Source of the DNA: Siphonodentalium dalli
Lineage: Eukaryota > Mollusca > Scaphopoda > Gadilida > Siphonodentaliidae
Reading direction: 5' to 3'
NCBI GenBank assembly: GCA_032622095.1
Contig: CP136068.1
Location: 8,657,314-8,721,313, forward strand
DNA: 64,000 nt
Positions 54,101-64,000 of this stretch are shown in pieces. A program made the position numbers and the translations under genes. The notes under the pieces are model-generated. The model was given only the letters and a program-made list of their open reading frames with translations, ran no database searches and was not told the DNA's origin. The first letter of the stretch is position 1, and each line of letters starts with the position of its first letter.

Positions 54101-54800
54101 TGCTTGCATGTTCGTGTTCCGGAGATAACAAACTTACCAGAAAAATATGGTTTGCCCATTGGAATATCCCATTTCTGGTATAAAAACTTGATCACCGAAA
54201 GTTACGGTGAAATGTCGAAAAAGAAGTGATAAACTCCAGATTGTTCAATCTTCCGCGAGCGCTTCAAATCAAATTCGATACACACGGATACAGACGTTGA
54301 TATTGAAAAATCACAATTTAAATTTGAAAGAATAATTTTAATTTTTTAAGAAAATAATTACCATTTTAAGTGCCGTCACGCTAATTTTTTTTATAAAATT
54401 GCAGAGAGGGCAACTTAGCATTTATCGATGCGCACTGGACGATTATGCTATTTCGAACGGATTTAGCAAGAGCGGTGGGCCCCCGGTGATACTGATCATT
54501 GTACTAATGATAGATATTATACGTGGTATTTTGCCTTGCACTTTATGTCGAATTTTGTTAATTGTGTTTACAGCTCAGCCAGTATAGTTAAATTATAAAA
54601 TGGACTGTTGTTGTACTGTGCGTAATCGCATTATTCGCATGAGCCTCTAAGCGATTTAACAGTTATATTACACTAATGTCTTGATAGGTACATGTATATG
54701 TATTACAGGGAAGAGGATGATATGTACATGCATTACCAACCACTGTGCGCGAATATGTAATCATCCCATGTCATGTTTAACATTTAATTAATATCAGCAT
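51111..54800. other. Stretch without a confident gene
   Basis: Several frames of 60-110 codons exist (51237-51566, 53308-53619) but show no family motifs. At 53355-53545 CCCCTCTGGACGGCGGCCAT and CCTTCTGGACGGCGGCCATG are two units of a noncoding repeat. At 52303 a short reading LAFHGVLAPRLWNTFSS loosely recalls the end of some LINE proteins. G run at about 53065. Confidence 0.4.
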
Positions 54801-54812
54801 CAAGTGCAATTA

Positions 54813-55585
54813 CAATATTAAATATTAAATATCTCTAATGAACCATCATATCAAATTGTATTGGTTAAATATATATTGGATTATTGTTATTCATCTAAAC
54901 ATTGCTTTATACGTTAACCAATACAGTTAAGTGTGTGCCTGACAAGGTAACTCCGGTCAACGAAAATCACACCTAGCCCTCCGGAATGACAATAACAAGT
55001 CAGAATGGAGCAGTGGCTGACGGACCTTACGTCCTTTCCGTTTGTCAACATATTAAGTAGAGTGAAAGAAACAATGCTTAACAGCCTATCCGTCATATAA
55101 TTTCCCCACATAATGAAGGTGGTGTATACAAATATGGATGTCAAAAGAAAGGGAGGTTTTCTGCTAAACATATTAAAGAAGATTCGAGGCTAAATATGAT
55201 TATGACCAAGGTCCCAATTTCTCGCAGACAAAAATTGCTCCTAGTTCTGATGACATGAATTTTGAGGTGGAAGCTGGATCCTGGAGCGGTGTATTGGAAT
55301 TTTGAAAATATTTGAGGACGTACCCCACAAAAAAACAAGATTTCGTTTAATGCCAAAAGTAGAAATTGATTAATTTTTGAAAATTACTCCCAATGAGTTA
55401 AAAAGATGCCAAAATGTTTTGATAAGATCATCATCAGTTGCAGTTTGCTGACTATATGCCATGCTAAGCGCATGTCACATACATGCCACATTAGTATTAA
55501 ATATTAAATATCTCTAATGAACTATCTTATCAAATTGTATTGGTTAAATCTATATTGGATTATTGTTATTCATCTAAACATTGAG
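54813..55585. repeat. Pair of ~90-bp direct repeats 680 bp apart
   Basis: ATATTAAATATTAAATATCT...ATCAAATTGTATTGGTTAAA...GGATTATTGTTATTCATCTA occurs at 54813-54903 and 55496-55585 with few differences. The segment between (54906-55495) has no recognised coding; two minus-strand frames of 85 and 71 codons lack motifs. It might be a mini-element with direct terminal repeats or a simple duplication. Confidence 0.7.
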
Positions 55586-55734
55586 CCATTTATATTACTC
55601 AATTATAGTTAGACATTATTTTTCGACCACAGTTCCATCCGTAGCCACATTTATATTGCTCATTTAACTGTAGACATGTGGCATCTTTGAATGCATCAAA
55701 TAATATAGATATACACCATAACCAATAAATAATC

Positions 55735-55775
55735 TAATTTAATCTAATTTAATTTAATTTAATCTAATCGATAAA
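55735..55775. repeat. TAATCTAATT microrepeat
   Basis: Runs of AATCTAATTTAATCTAATTT before the next MITE. Simple sequence. Confidence 0.8.
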
Positions 55776-55860
55776 TATGTCCTGTCCGATTTGGCACCAT
55801 ATAATCAGCATGTGTATGTGTTACAATCCAACACGTAATTACATCAGACCAATTAGTTCA

Positions 55861-56308
55861 TTAAACGGACATGGCTCATTCGAACCTACATTTTTGTCTA
55901 CGTAATTTGTAGCGACCGATACGATATGTCTATAAATACACAAACTATTGATATACTGGCTTAATATGGTCTGAAAAACCCTTGATAAAGTCTAAGCCAT
56001 TTTCAGCCGTTTTCAACTTTTCTGCAGAAGTCAGACAAACGCTCTCTATTTATACCATATCAGGAATAGACTACCACGGAACGCTATTTTCTGTTCCATG
56101 TCGTGCAAATGGCTGTGTTGTGTTTGGTACCCAAACATCGCATTCACAGTTGTATTTGTATTACTTCAATGCGTCTTTTGGGGTTACATAATGTTATGTT
56201 CGTAGAAAGGTAATTGAGATATTTATTGACCTATTTCGCTCCAGGGAAAAATTCAGATGCGAATATTAATATGTGTATTTTGGAGCACAAACCGCCATGT
56301 GGCTTTAA
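55861..56308 (+). mobile_element. TTAA-flanked MITE (family T2), copy 2
   Basis: TTAA at 55861-55864 and 56305-56308. Ends TTAAACGGACATGGCTCATT and ...AAACCGCCATGTGGCTTTAA; both tips share TTAAA....CATGGC in inverted form. The body contains a 69-codon frame (55982-56191) with KPFSAVFNFSAEVRQTLSIY and VPCRANGCVVFG that is also open in the other two copies. Confidence 0.85.
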
Positions 56309-56401
56309 TAGGACGTTTGGTGGTCAGATACCGATTTACTAAAAATGGAGTTTTTACACTTTCATGACTGGAGCTTCCTGAAATTTTGCGAAAAACCACG
56401 T

Positions 56402-56429
56402 GCCAACGCATTCTCTTATATATGCGAGA
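56402..56429. repeat. Half of hairpin repeat H
   Basis: GCCAACGCATTCTCTTATAT+ATGCGAG, one arm only, just before the large palindrome. The mirror arm is missing. Confidence 0.7.
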
Positions 56430-56450
56430 CTCCCAAATATAAGATATTAT

Positions 56451-57308
56451 TATCCACTTCTTAACTAACACCATTTCCGATTGGGCAAAAGCAGCCACGT
56501 GATAGTCCTGGAAAAAGTCATATTGGACTCCCGAAAGTCATATTGGACTCCCGACTATACAATATGACTTTTCATATTGGACTCCGTGACGTCACGAATT
56601 AACCCTATTGCGAAATGAATCGGTGAAATGGTGATGCGCGCGCAACATTGATGGATTTTAGCAGACGTTTCACTTCCGCATTGAGTTTTTTCTCACTTCC
56701 GTGTTTACTTTTCCAAATCATGCTTTTGATGATCAATATACGATACTATAAAGTTATTATACAATGTTGTGTACAGTATGTGTTTTTCTTGTACGAGTCC
56801 AGGTTGTGGTGAAAAGTCATATTGGACGAGACACGCCAGTGTCGAGTCCAATATGACTTTTCACCACAACCTGGACGAGTACAAGAAAAACTCATACTGT
56901 ACACAACATTGTATAATGACATTTTTATTATCCATCTGTATGTTTATCCAAATTTTGGAAATAAAACTTTTGTGGTTATTTTTGGTATTTGTCGGCACTT
57001 AATTCTCTATAAAAGCCTGTATCGTATATTGATCATCAAAAGCCTGATTTGGAAAAGTAAACACGGAAGTGAGAAGAAACTCAATGCGGAAGTGAAACGT
57101 CTGCTAAAATCCATCAATGTTGCGCGCATCACCATTTCACCGATTCATTTCGCAATAGGGTTAATTCGTGACGTCACGGAGTCCAATATGAAAAGTCATA
57201 TTGTACCGGGAGTCCAATATGACTTTCGGGAGTCCAATATGACTTTTTCCAGGACTATCACGTGGCTGCTTTTGCCCAATCGGAAATGGTGTTAGTTAAG
57301 GGGTGGAT
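56451..57308. mobile_element. PAL-A, 858-bp palindrome with MITE P at its centre
   Basis: The left arm runs TATCCACTTCTTAACTAACA...GATGATCAATATACGATA; the right arm mirrors it from TATCGTATATTGATCATCAA to GGTGTTAGTTAAGGGGTGGA. Arms exceed 300 bp with high identity. MITE P copy 3 (56760-56914) sits between them, followed by ATTATCCATCTGTATGTTTA, which has no left-hand counterpart. Non-coding frames reading through MITE P are artefacts. Confidence 0.85.
56760..56914. mobile_element. Palindromic MITE P, copy 3
   Basis: Same palindrome as 4428-4581 but in the opposite orientation (TGTGTTTTTCTTGTACGAGT first). Located at the centre of the 858-bp palindrome. Confidence 0.9.
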
Positions 57309-57310
57309 AA

Positions 57311-57418
57311 TAAAGGCTTTTATAGAGAATTAAGTGCCGACAAATACCAAAAATAACCACAAAAGTTTTATTTCCAAAATTTGGATAAACATACAGATGG
57401 ATAATAAAAATGTCATTA
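57311..57418. mobile_element. Extra inverted fragment of PAL-A interior
   Basis: AAGGCTTTTATAGAGAATTA, GTGCCGACAAATACCAAAAA, CATACAGATGGATAATAAAA: the reverse complement of 56920-57020, directly after the right end of PAL-A and leading into MITE P copy 4. Matches the end of the fragment at 672-1025. Confidence 0.8.
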
Positions 57419-57573
57419 TACAATGTTGTGTACAGTATGAGTTTTTCTTGTACTCGTCCAGGTTGTGGTGAAAAGTCATATTGGACTCGACACTGGCGTT
57501 TCTCGTCCAATATGACTTTTCACCACAACCTGGACTCGTACAAGAAAAACACATACTGTACACAACATTGTAT
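57419..57573. mobile_element. Palindromic MITE P, copy 4
   Basis: Same orientation as copy 1, with GGCGTTTCTCG instead of GGCGTGTCTCG at the centre. 659 bp from copy 3, so copies 3 and 4 themselves form inverted repeats. Confidence 0.9.
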
Positions 57574-57622
57574 TATAACTTTATAATACATTGGCCTAAC
57601 AATGTTTACCTTGACCTTGTAA

Positions 57623-57691
57623 GCCAGCGCATTATCTTATATATGCGAGGCTCTCCGTGGTAGACTAACATACATGAGATAATACACTGGC
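57623..57691. repeat. Hairpin repeat H, diverged copy
   Basis: GCCAGCGCATTATCTTATAT+ATGCGAGG, mirrored weakly by TACATGAGATAATACACTGG+CACAGG. Confidence 0.6.
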
Positions 57692-57867
57692 ACAGGATAT
57701 TTAATGATGCACAGCGCATCATGAAAGGGTTAACGCGTTTTGAGTATATGTCGACCTAGTCAAATTTCCAATGGTGGTTATATGTGACTTACTTTATTTT
57801 TATTGTTTGTGAAAGTGTGTGTATATCTATTTGAATATGGTGTGGCCTACTGACCGTGCTAGTGCTC

Positions 57868-60800
57868 ATTTCGGCCAATTTGGCCGGTTACTTCATGTGA
57901 GTTTTTCATCTGACGTGTGTGTCGGAATAATGATATGGAGGATTTATGTAAATGTTAGCCCAAACTACATTTCCAAGTAACGATGGTTTTGTTGTTTATT
58001 TTGAGGAATAATACCGCGTCAGATGAATTCAGCCCAAATATGTTAACAGTTGTCGTGTAAAACATTCGGCAGTAAGTTAGCGTTATTTAGTATTTGTGGA
58101 TGTCCTTTAACATGGGGAAAATAGACTACTGCGCTTGAACGAGCATGTGAATTGTCGTTTTTAATGTATAGCAACTTTATAATCAATAACAGAGGCATTC
58201 TCTGTCAAATAAGGTCGCTCTATTTACGATACCAATTGGGGAACTTTGTAAATTAAATTACGCGTAAACTTAACCTGCTGCAAATAGAAAAGGTGTCGGA
58301 ATCGGCGTACTCACCCCATAGGCTAACTCGCCCAATCGGCGCGTGCCAACTCGGAATAAAAGGCCAACTCGGAATAAAAGATGCATACGGGGTGTTATAT
58401 GGCGTTTGGTCCGTTGTTTCTCAATGAATATTATTGAAATTTGGTGTATATGTCCGGGCTGGGACATGGAATACAACAACGTTTGAATTGCTTTTAAATT
58501 TACAAATTTGTTGATTTTATTCATTTTGTTTTCGTTCTGAAACACACTATAAAGTGTATATAATATAATAACGAACACGAGACATACATAATTTATGAAC
58601 TGTTAACAAAAGATATCAAATTCAATACATGACAAAGATGACTCAGTGGAGTTTATAAAGTGAACATAAAAACATTGAGGTAAGAATCTTTTTAAGGAAT
58701 TCAACTTTATTTAATGATAATAAACACATAAATTAAAATAACAAACATGAGACATACATGATTTATAAACTGTTAACAACAGATATCAAACTCAATACAT
58801 GACAAAGATGACTCAGTGAAGTTTATAAAGTGAACATAAAAATATTAAGGTAAAAATCTTTTTAAGCATTACTAAACCGTTTAGCACAGTCCACTTCACT
58901 CATCCGATCATCACTAAACTTCATATTTATCTTGATATTGATCTATCAGATGAGAGCTATCAAATATTTTTTTAATTTTATAGGAAAAAATGGTCGCCAG
59001 CGGCCATATTGCATTTACGTTATATGTTATCGCGTCATGTCGATATCTAGTATTACTTAGAAATTTCACCTTTCCAGATTCATAATTGCTCCATTGACTG
59101 TAACAGATGGAATTATTCCCCTCTTCGGATAGAGTGTCACTGAAACTTTATTTTGTCAGACTGTCTGTATAGTCACTGATTATATATGGCAATAATCTGT
59201 AATAAGATGTAGCACTATTTTATTTTATATTTATATGCAGTGCTGTTTTTATACAACAATTCTAATCCCCCCTAGATCATCATGTGATCGACCATACATC
59301 GCGCGAGGACCTGGTTGAATTAAGGGGGGTTTTTATGGATAACTTCTGTCCTCAAGCTAGATTATACTTATGACATTTAATGGCATGTTTCTAACATGGA
59401 GGGTTAGATATGCGTGAGACACCACCACTCTTCAATTCACACCAAGTTATCAGCTGTCATATTCGGATATTATAACCCATAGCCATGATATATGGTTTAT
59501 TTTGTGTATACTAGTAATATTGTTATTTTCAGTACCTTTATATACCAGTACTGTGTATAACAATGCATATACATTAATCCATGTATACATGTATATTGAT
59601 TCAACGGATTCGGTGGTTTTGTCCATCAGTCTATCAAATTTGCGGGGGAAACATGGCCACAAGCAGTACACCCTGTTAAATTTCGAATTTGAATCAATTG
59701 GCGCACCCTGCAGCCAGCTTTTATTGGAGAACTTTTTCTCATGTGGATAGTTTGGGTCACCGCTAGATGTGAGCCATGTTTTGTTCTCAAGCTGTCGTTG
59801 TGAAGACATCACTGCCAGCGGTGATCTTGAATTTTACTATTTTTATGGCTAAATAATTTGGTTGATCCTACAGACGACACCCCTTGTCCGATCGTCACCA
59901 GATTCCACAATGATCTTCTGGATAACCAGGGGGAGAGTAATCTAATTTTCCCGAATTTCGTTAAAAAACATTACCACAGGCAGCAATTTGGTATCTTACT
60001 GTTTGATCCTCTTTTGCGTGACTGAATTGTTTAGCAACTGTACAGTCATATCCCTCATCTGATAGTCACCACACTTTATATTGATCTTCGGGCTGACAAC
60101 TAGATGGGAGCTATCGAATGCTTTGAATTTTTTTGGAAAACATTGTCGCCAGCAGTCATCTTCTATTTTGGTTTTTATATACATGTATATCTCTTCATTC
60201 GGATAGCCAGTATTACGTAGGTACTTCAACTTTCCGCATTCCTGTCATCATTTGAAATATAAAAATTTACCTGATACCATGCACCCTTCAAAATTTGTTT
60301 CGTCGTATCTATTTTAATGACCCGTATGGTAATATTGATACAGATATATTTGTCAAACATTTCTTTGTACAATATACAGGTATTTAGTTTGTAACTAAAT
60401 CTAGAAATATATAATAGTAGCTGGTGGACCCTACTTCGTCCGGGATGTTCCCCTCTGATTTTCGGAGAATTGCGCGATTTAACCTTGAATTGACCATTTT
60501 AAAGGTGAACGTCATGTCGGGTCACGATTTGACCCGCCCAAAACACTCCCCGGACAAAAGTCACGACAAAAGTACCCGTCGAAATCCGCCCGGCTTTACC
60601 CGATTTGACAATTTTGAATGTCAAGATCAGGTCAGGGTCACAATGTGACCCACCCGAAACACTCCTGGGACAAAAGTAACAGTAGGTATTATATTTCGTT
60701 GAAATACTTCGTTTTACCAGATTTGAACTTGAATTGATCTTTTTGAATGTCAAAGTCAGGTCGGGATCAAGATTTGACCCGTCCAAATAGTCCAGAAACA

Positions 60801-61134
60801 TGCCTACATCAGCACGTTCGAGAACATGGTCCCACGTGAAATTGGACCCGTCAATATTGCTCCCGGGATCGAAGTAGTCCTACACACAAATTTTTAGTCG
60901 GATCGGTCAAGGTCCAGAAACATGCCTATGAGCGAGGTCAAGTTGACACGTTAAATACCAAATCCGAGTCGGATCAGTCGAGCAGTGTTAGAGTCTATAA
61001 CACATACACACATGCATTCATGCATACACACATACATACAGACAGGTGTTCCAAAATGTATAATCGATAGCTACAACAATTCTATGGTAGATAGTTCACG
61101 GCCGACCTGATGCATGCATCTTAGTTTTCTTGTA
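57868..61134 (+). repeat. Segmental duplication, copy 2 (pairs with 1026-4429)
   Basis: Same order as copy 1, including the tandem 167-bp units (58565-58860), the CCTCTTCGGATAGAGTGTCA stretch and the ACACACATGCATTCATGCAT tail. It carries 109 bp (60061-60169, with GATCTTCGGGCTGACAACTA) absent from copy 1 and lacks about 226 bp near 60787. Left neighbour is unique sequence rather than PAL-A; right neighbour is unique sequence rather than MITE P. Confidence 0.85.
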
Positions 61135-61268
61135 TAGACTTACTGTGGGCTTATGCTACGGGCCAGAATACATTGTAGAGGGTACTATGACATATTGTTG
61201 ACAGAGGTAGGTTGGGGCTCCTCGTCTCTTGGTTGTGCAAATGTCTGGTTAATGACAGACCCCGTTTC

Positions 61269-61706
61269 TTAAAGCCACATGGCGGTTTGCGCCCCACAAT
61301 ACACACATTAAAATTCGCTTTTGAATTTTTCGCTGTATCGAAATAGGTCAATACATATCTGAATTACCTTTCTACGAACATTCTGTAACCCAAAAAGACT
61401 CATTGAAGTAATGGAAAATACAACTGTGACTGCCATATTTGGGTCCCAAACACAAATGTGCACGACATGGAACAGAAAAGAGCGATCCGTAGTGGTCTAT
61501 TCCTGATATGGTATCAATAAAGAGCGTTTGTCTGACTTCTGCCGAAAAGTTGAAAACGGCTGAAAATGGCTTCGACTTTAGCAAGTGTTTTTCAGACCAT
61601 ATGAAGCTGGTATATCAATAGTTCGTGTATTTATCGACCTATCGTATCGGTCGCTCCAAATTACGTAGAAAACAATTGGAGGTTCGAATAAGCCATGCCC
61701 GTTTAA
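61269..61706 (-). mobile_element. TTAA-flanked MITE (family T2), copy 3
   Basis: TTAA at 61269-61272 and 61703-61706. On the minus strand it runs TTAAACGGGCATGGCTTATT ... CCGCCATGTGGCTTTAA. The minus frame 61584-61372 reads KPFSAVFNFSAEVRQTLFID and TISGIDHYGSLFSVPCRA, as in the other copies. Confidence 0.85.
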
Positions 61707-63940
61707 AAAGAGCATCCACGATAAAGAGCGTCCTCAATCATAAAATTTTCTACTCGTAATATATTGAAAGTAAATATGATCGAAGTGTTTTGATAATGTT
61801 CGCGGTATTTGTATCGTACTAATGGTGGTGTCAGCAAGTATTTCTGGTTTGACTGGTAAGGCGAATATTACTTGTAACTTAGAGTATTTTGACTCATATG
61901 GTGCATCTTCAACATTACTAGTATTATATTAAGAGATAGTCAAATTATTATTTCCCCCTATTGTGTTTAGGCCAAATAAAAAAATACCTTTGTTTCCGGT
62001 AACGGAGGGCAATAAATTAGGGTGGGGAGGGGGGTAAACCTCTTTTTTCCCCCTATTTTGTTTTTTAAATTCCCATAATGCAAAAGGTAATAACAGCCCT
62101 TTCTTACTGTATTGTAGATACAGATATACTATGTAATAATGTATATATATAGTCTATCTAGATATAATATAAAAATATATTGTTATGACCTTGCAAGCCA
62201 CTTTATTTTATATTCTTTTATTTAAGTTTGTATTTATCATATGGCCTGGCAATAACAGGAGTCAGACTGCTCTGTGTACAAATCTCGCATATAGGAGTGG
62301 CTGTCTTGAATCTTTTGTCTTAGGGAAGTGTTCACCATACCACTACCTTCCCCACATTGGACACAAAACTACTAAGTCCATACATCTATAAAACTGATAT
62401 AGACTTTATTCTAGTTAGTTGAAATTATTATTTACAAATTATAGTCAGGACTATTATATATGATTGATTCTTGGTATAAATTAGTACATGCATGTAGAAT
62501 TAAGTAGTTAGTTATTCCATAATAACATGTTGCGTTAAAGCATGAGTTCCCTGTATGTGAACAATATTGACCTGCTAAAAGAATTCCCACCTCCCTGCAC
62601 CTTCCCACAAATCATCATGTTTCATCCAATTTTCATCCTGGGGTATTAACATGCTTCAGTGCCTAACTATCAGAAAATTTAACAACAGATTGTTTAGAAT
62701 TTGTATGAAACAATCAATTGTCATATATGCCCAAAGCCATTTAACTTCTATTAATCAACACCCCAAACATTTCAAATTGAGTTAATAAACATATTCCATA
62801 CCCATTAGTCTAAAAGACTTTGGGTTAAAGTTGACTATTTTCGAGGAATCATGTTTTTGGATGTTTGTTAGCCCACTACCCCTGGTTTGGTGTGTTTTGT
62901 GACTGTGAATTTGCAAGTTAATTAGGTTAACGACGCATTGAATTGAAAACAGCAACTTAAACTAAGAGAAACTGGAAGAATAAAGTTGGGAGAAGGTGAT
63001 TTGGTAATTTTCAGACTGTAAATTGGGAACTTTGGAATTGTTTTTATTTTGCAAATAAAATGTTTACGTGGGGCCGTCTGGCGAGCAGGGGGAGGGTTAC
63101 CGGAAACAAAGCTATTTTTTTTTTATGCCTTACCAAAGTTTGTTCCTATGCCTTATACTGACATAGGTAATATACACATACAAGTATGAAAATTATAGAT
63201 TTACAAATATCCGAGATATAAGACTTCTGATGTAATATCTGACGACTTCTCGTATCGTATTACCTGGACAGTTCCCACTAATGAAGCTTAATGGTCAGTC
63301 CTACGCAACGTGTGCGTGTTTGACTTCTGTCTGTCTATATTTCTGGGCATCCCTCCAAATGGGATTTCCAGTATATAATTTCAAAATTGATGGGGGATCC
63401 ATTTAAGAAAAATGTGTCAAGTCATGTACTAGTGCAAAATACACCTGTGATCTATGAACGATAGATAGATATGTTTAATCTTCCAACCAAGATATACATG
63501 GTACGAAGAAAATAAAAAACAAACAAAACTGAATGACAATAAACAATACCTATCCTTAGCCACGCGCGGAGAAGTGGAGTCTCGATTATTATTGTTGCTT
63601 TGGGGGGGGGGGGGGGGGTAGTGGAGTAGACCAAATTATTGGCGATGGCTAAATTTAACAATTTGATTAGTCTTTTTCCGCTTATATAGGGACCCACTTG
63701 TCGGCGCATGGCATAGGATTTAACAAACTAGTATATGGAACTGTATGATATGGCAGATTGACAGGTTGCCAGCCTGGTTCGTCCGTTGGCTAACCAGGAG
63801 AGGTTCCAACGGTCTGTTGAATGTATTTAAGGAAACGGCAAGTTCTTTTCATGACTGATGGTCGAGAATTTTGTAAAATTGTTCTCAGTTTCAATAAAGA
63901 ATAGAGTGATTTATTAAAAATTGGAAATAGAGCCTCGCGT
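61707..63940. other. Stretch with no recognised gene
   Basis: AT-rich. A 68-codon frame at 62185-62391 has no motif. A G run of about 17 at 63602-63618. No internal repeats shared with the window were found. Confidence 0.45.
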
Positions 63941-63944
63941 TCTG

Positions 63945-64000
63945 TGTCAAACAACATGGTAAGTATGATGAAAATGAATAAATGATTCCAGGCATTTTGT
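63945..64000. mobile_element. T1a MITE fragment cut by the window edge
   Basis: AACAACATGGTAAGTATGAT then GAAAATGAATAAATGATTCC matches AACAACATGGTAATTCTAAT...GAAAATGAATTTATGACTCC at 10707-10750, in the middle of the T1a element. Confidence 0.6.

Noticed and set aside
56769-57563. Several overlapping frames with MYSMCFSCTSPG in both orientations
   Set aside because: They are translations of the palindromic MITE P and PAL-A arms, identical on both strands because the DNA is self-complementary.

Overview
This window looks like AT-rich intergenic or intronic DNA from an invertebrate animal, most plausibly a lophotrochozoan such as a mollusc. The basis is indirect. There is a jockey-type LINE, a DUF3504/Crypton-type recombinase remnant and a MULE transposase remnant. 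There are also microsatellite-rich repeats, including a GGAC-rich tract ending in a CCCCCGAA...TTCGGGGG hairpin, of a kind I associate with bivalve and gastropod genomes. I found no complete host gene, no rRNA and no convincing tRNA. Almost everything recognisable is mobile DNA, much of it nested.

Layout. 0-0.65 kb: Crypton-like (DUF3504) recombinase remnant. 0.67-1.03 kb: arm of a long palindromic element. 1.03-4.43 kb: first copy of a 3.3-kb segmental duplication; the second copy is at 57.87-61.13 kb in the same orientation. 4.43-6.7 kb: a small palindromic MITE, microsatellites and a larger inverted-repeat element. 6.8-11.0 and 15.1-18.6 kb: two copies of a long repeat with a 25/28-bp minisatellite core; at one and the same TTAA each copy carries a different TTAA-flanked MITE. 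11.3-12.5 kb: a TTAA-flanked MITE with an inverted copy of its own family inserted inside it. 12.6-14.2 kb: degenerate tandem repeats. 18.6-25.1 kb: mostly featureless. 25.1-31.3 kb: a jockey-type LINE whose ORF2 is split by about 4 kb of composite repetitive DNA with CACCCACTG inverted ends.

31.3-31.9 kb: another TTAA MITE. 32.16-32.31 kb: a good candidate exon of a secreted peptide, the best host-gene signal here, with a 1.6-kb inverted-repeat transposon in the presumed intron. 34.4-35.0 kb: tandemly duplicated units carrying TATA boxes, followed by a consensus splice donor. 36.2-36.8 kb: a minus-strand acidic coding remnant below three CCAAT motifs. 37.0-39.1 kb: large-unit tandem repeats. 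42.03-43.73 kb: a degenerate MULE with GC-rich terminal repeats and a probable 9-bp target duplication. 45.1-48.6 kb: palindromic elements, a 70-bp hairpin family, and a hAT-like insertion into a MITE. 50.3-51.1 kb: tandem repeats ending in a CCCCCGAA hairpin. 55.8-57.6 kb: a TTAA MITE and an 860-bp nested palindrome. 61.3-61.7 kb: a third copy of that TTAA family.

There is no operon-like cooperation between genes. The story is several cut-and-paste families (TTAA-, TA- and 8/9-bp-duplicating), a LINE and minisatellites inserting into each other and sometimes amplifying in place. All assignments are from reading sequence and remembered family signatures; no search was run.
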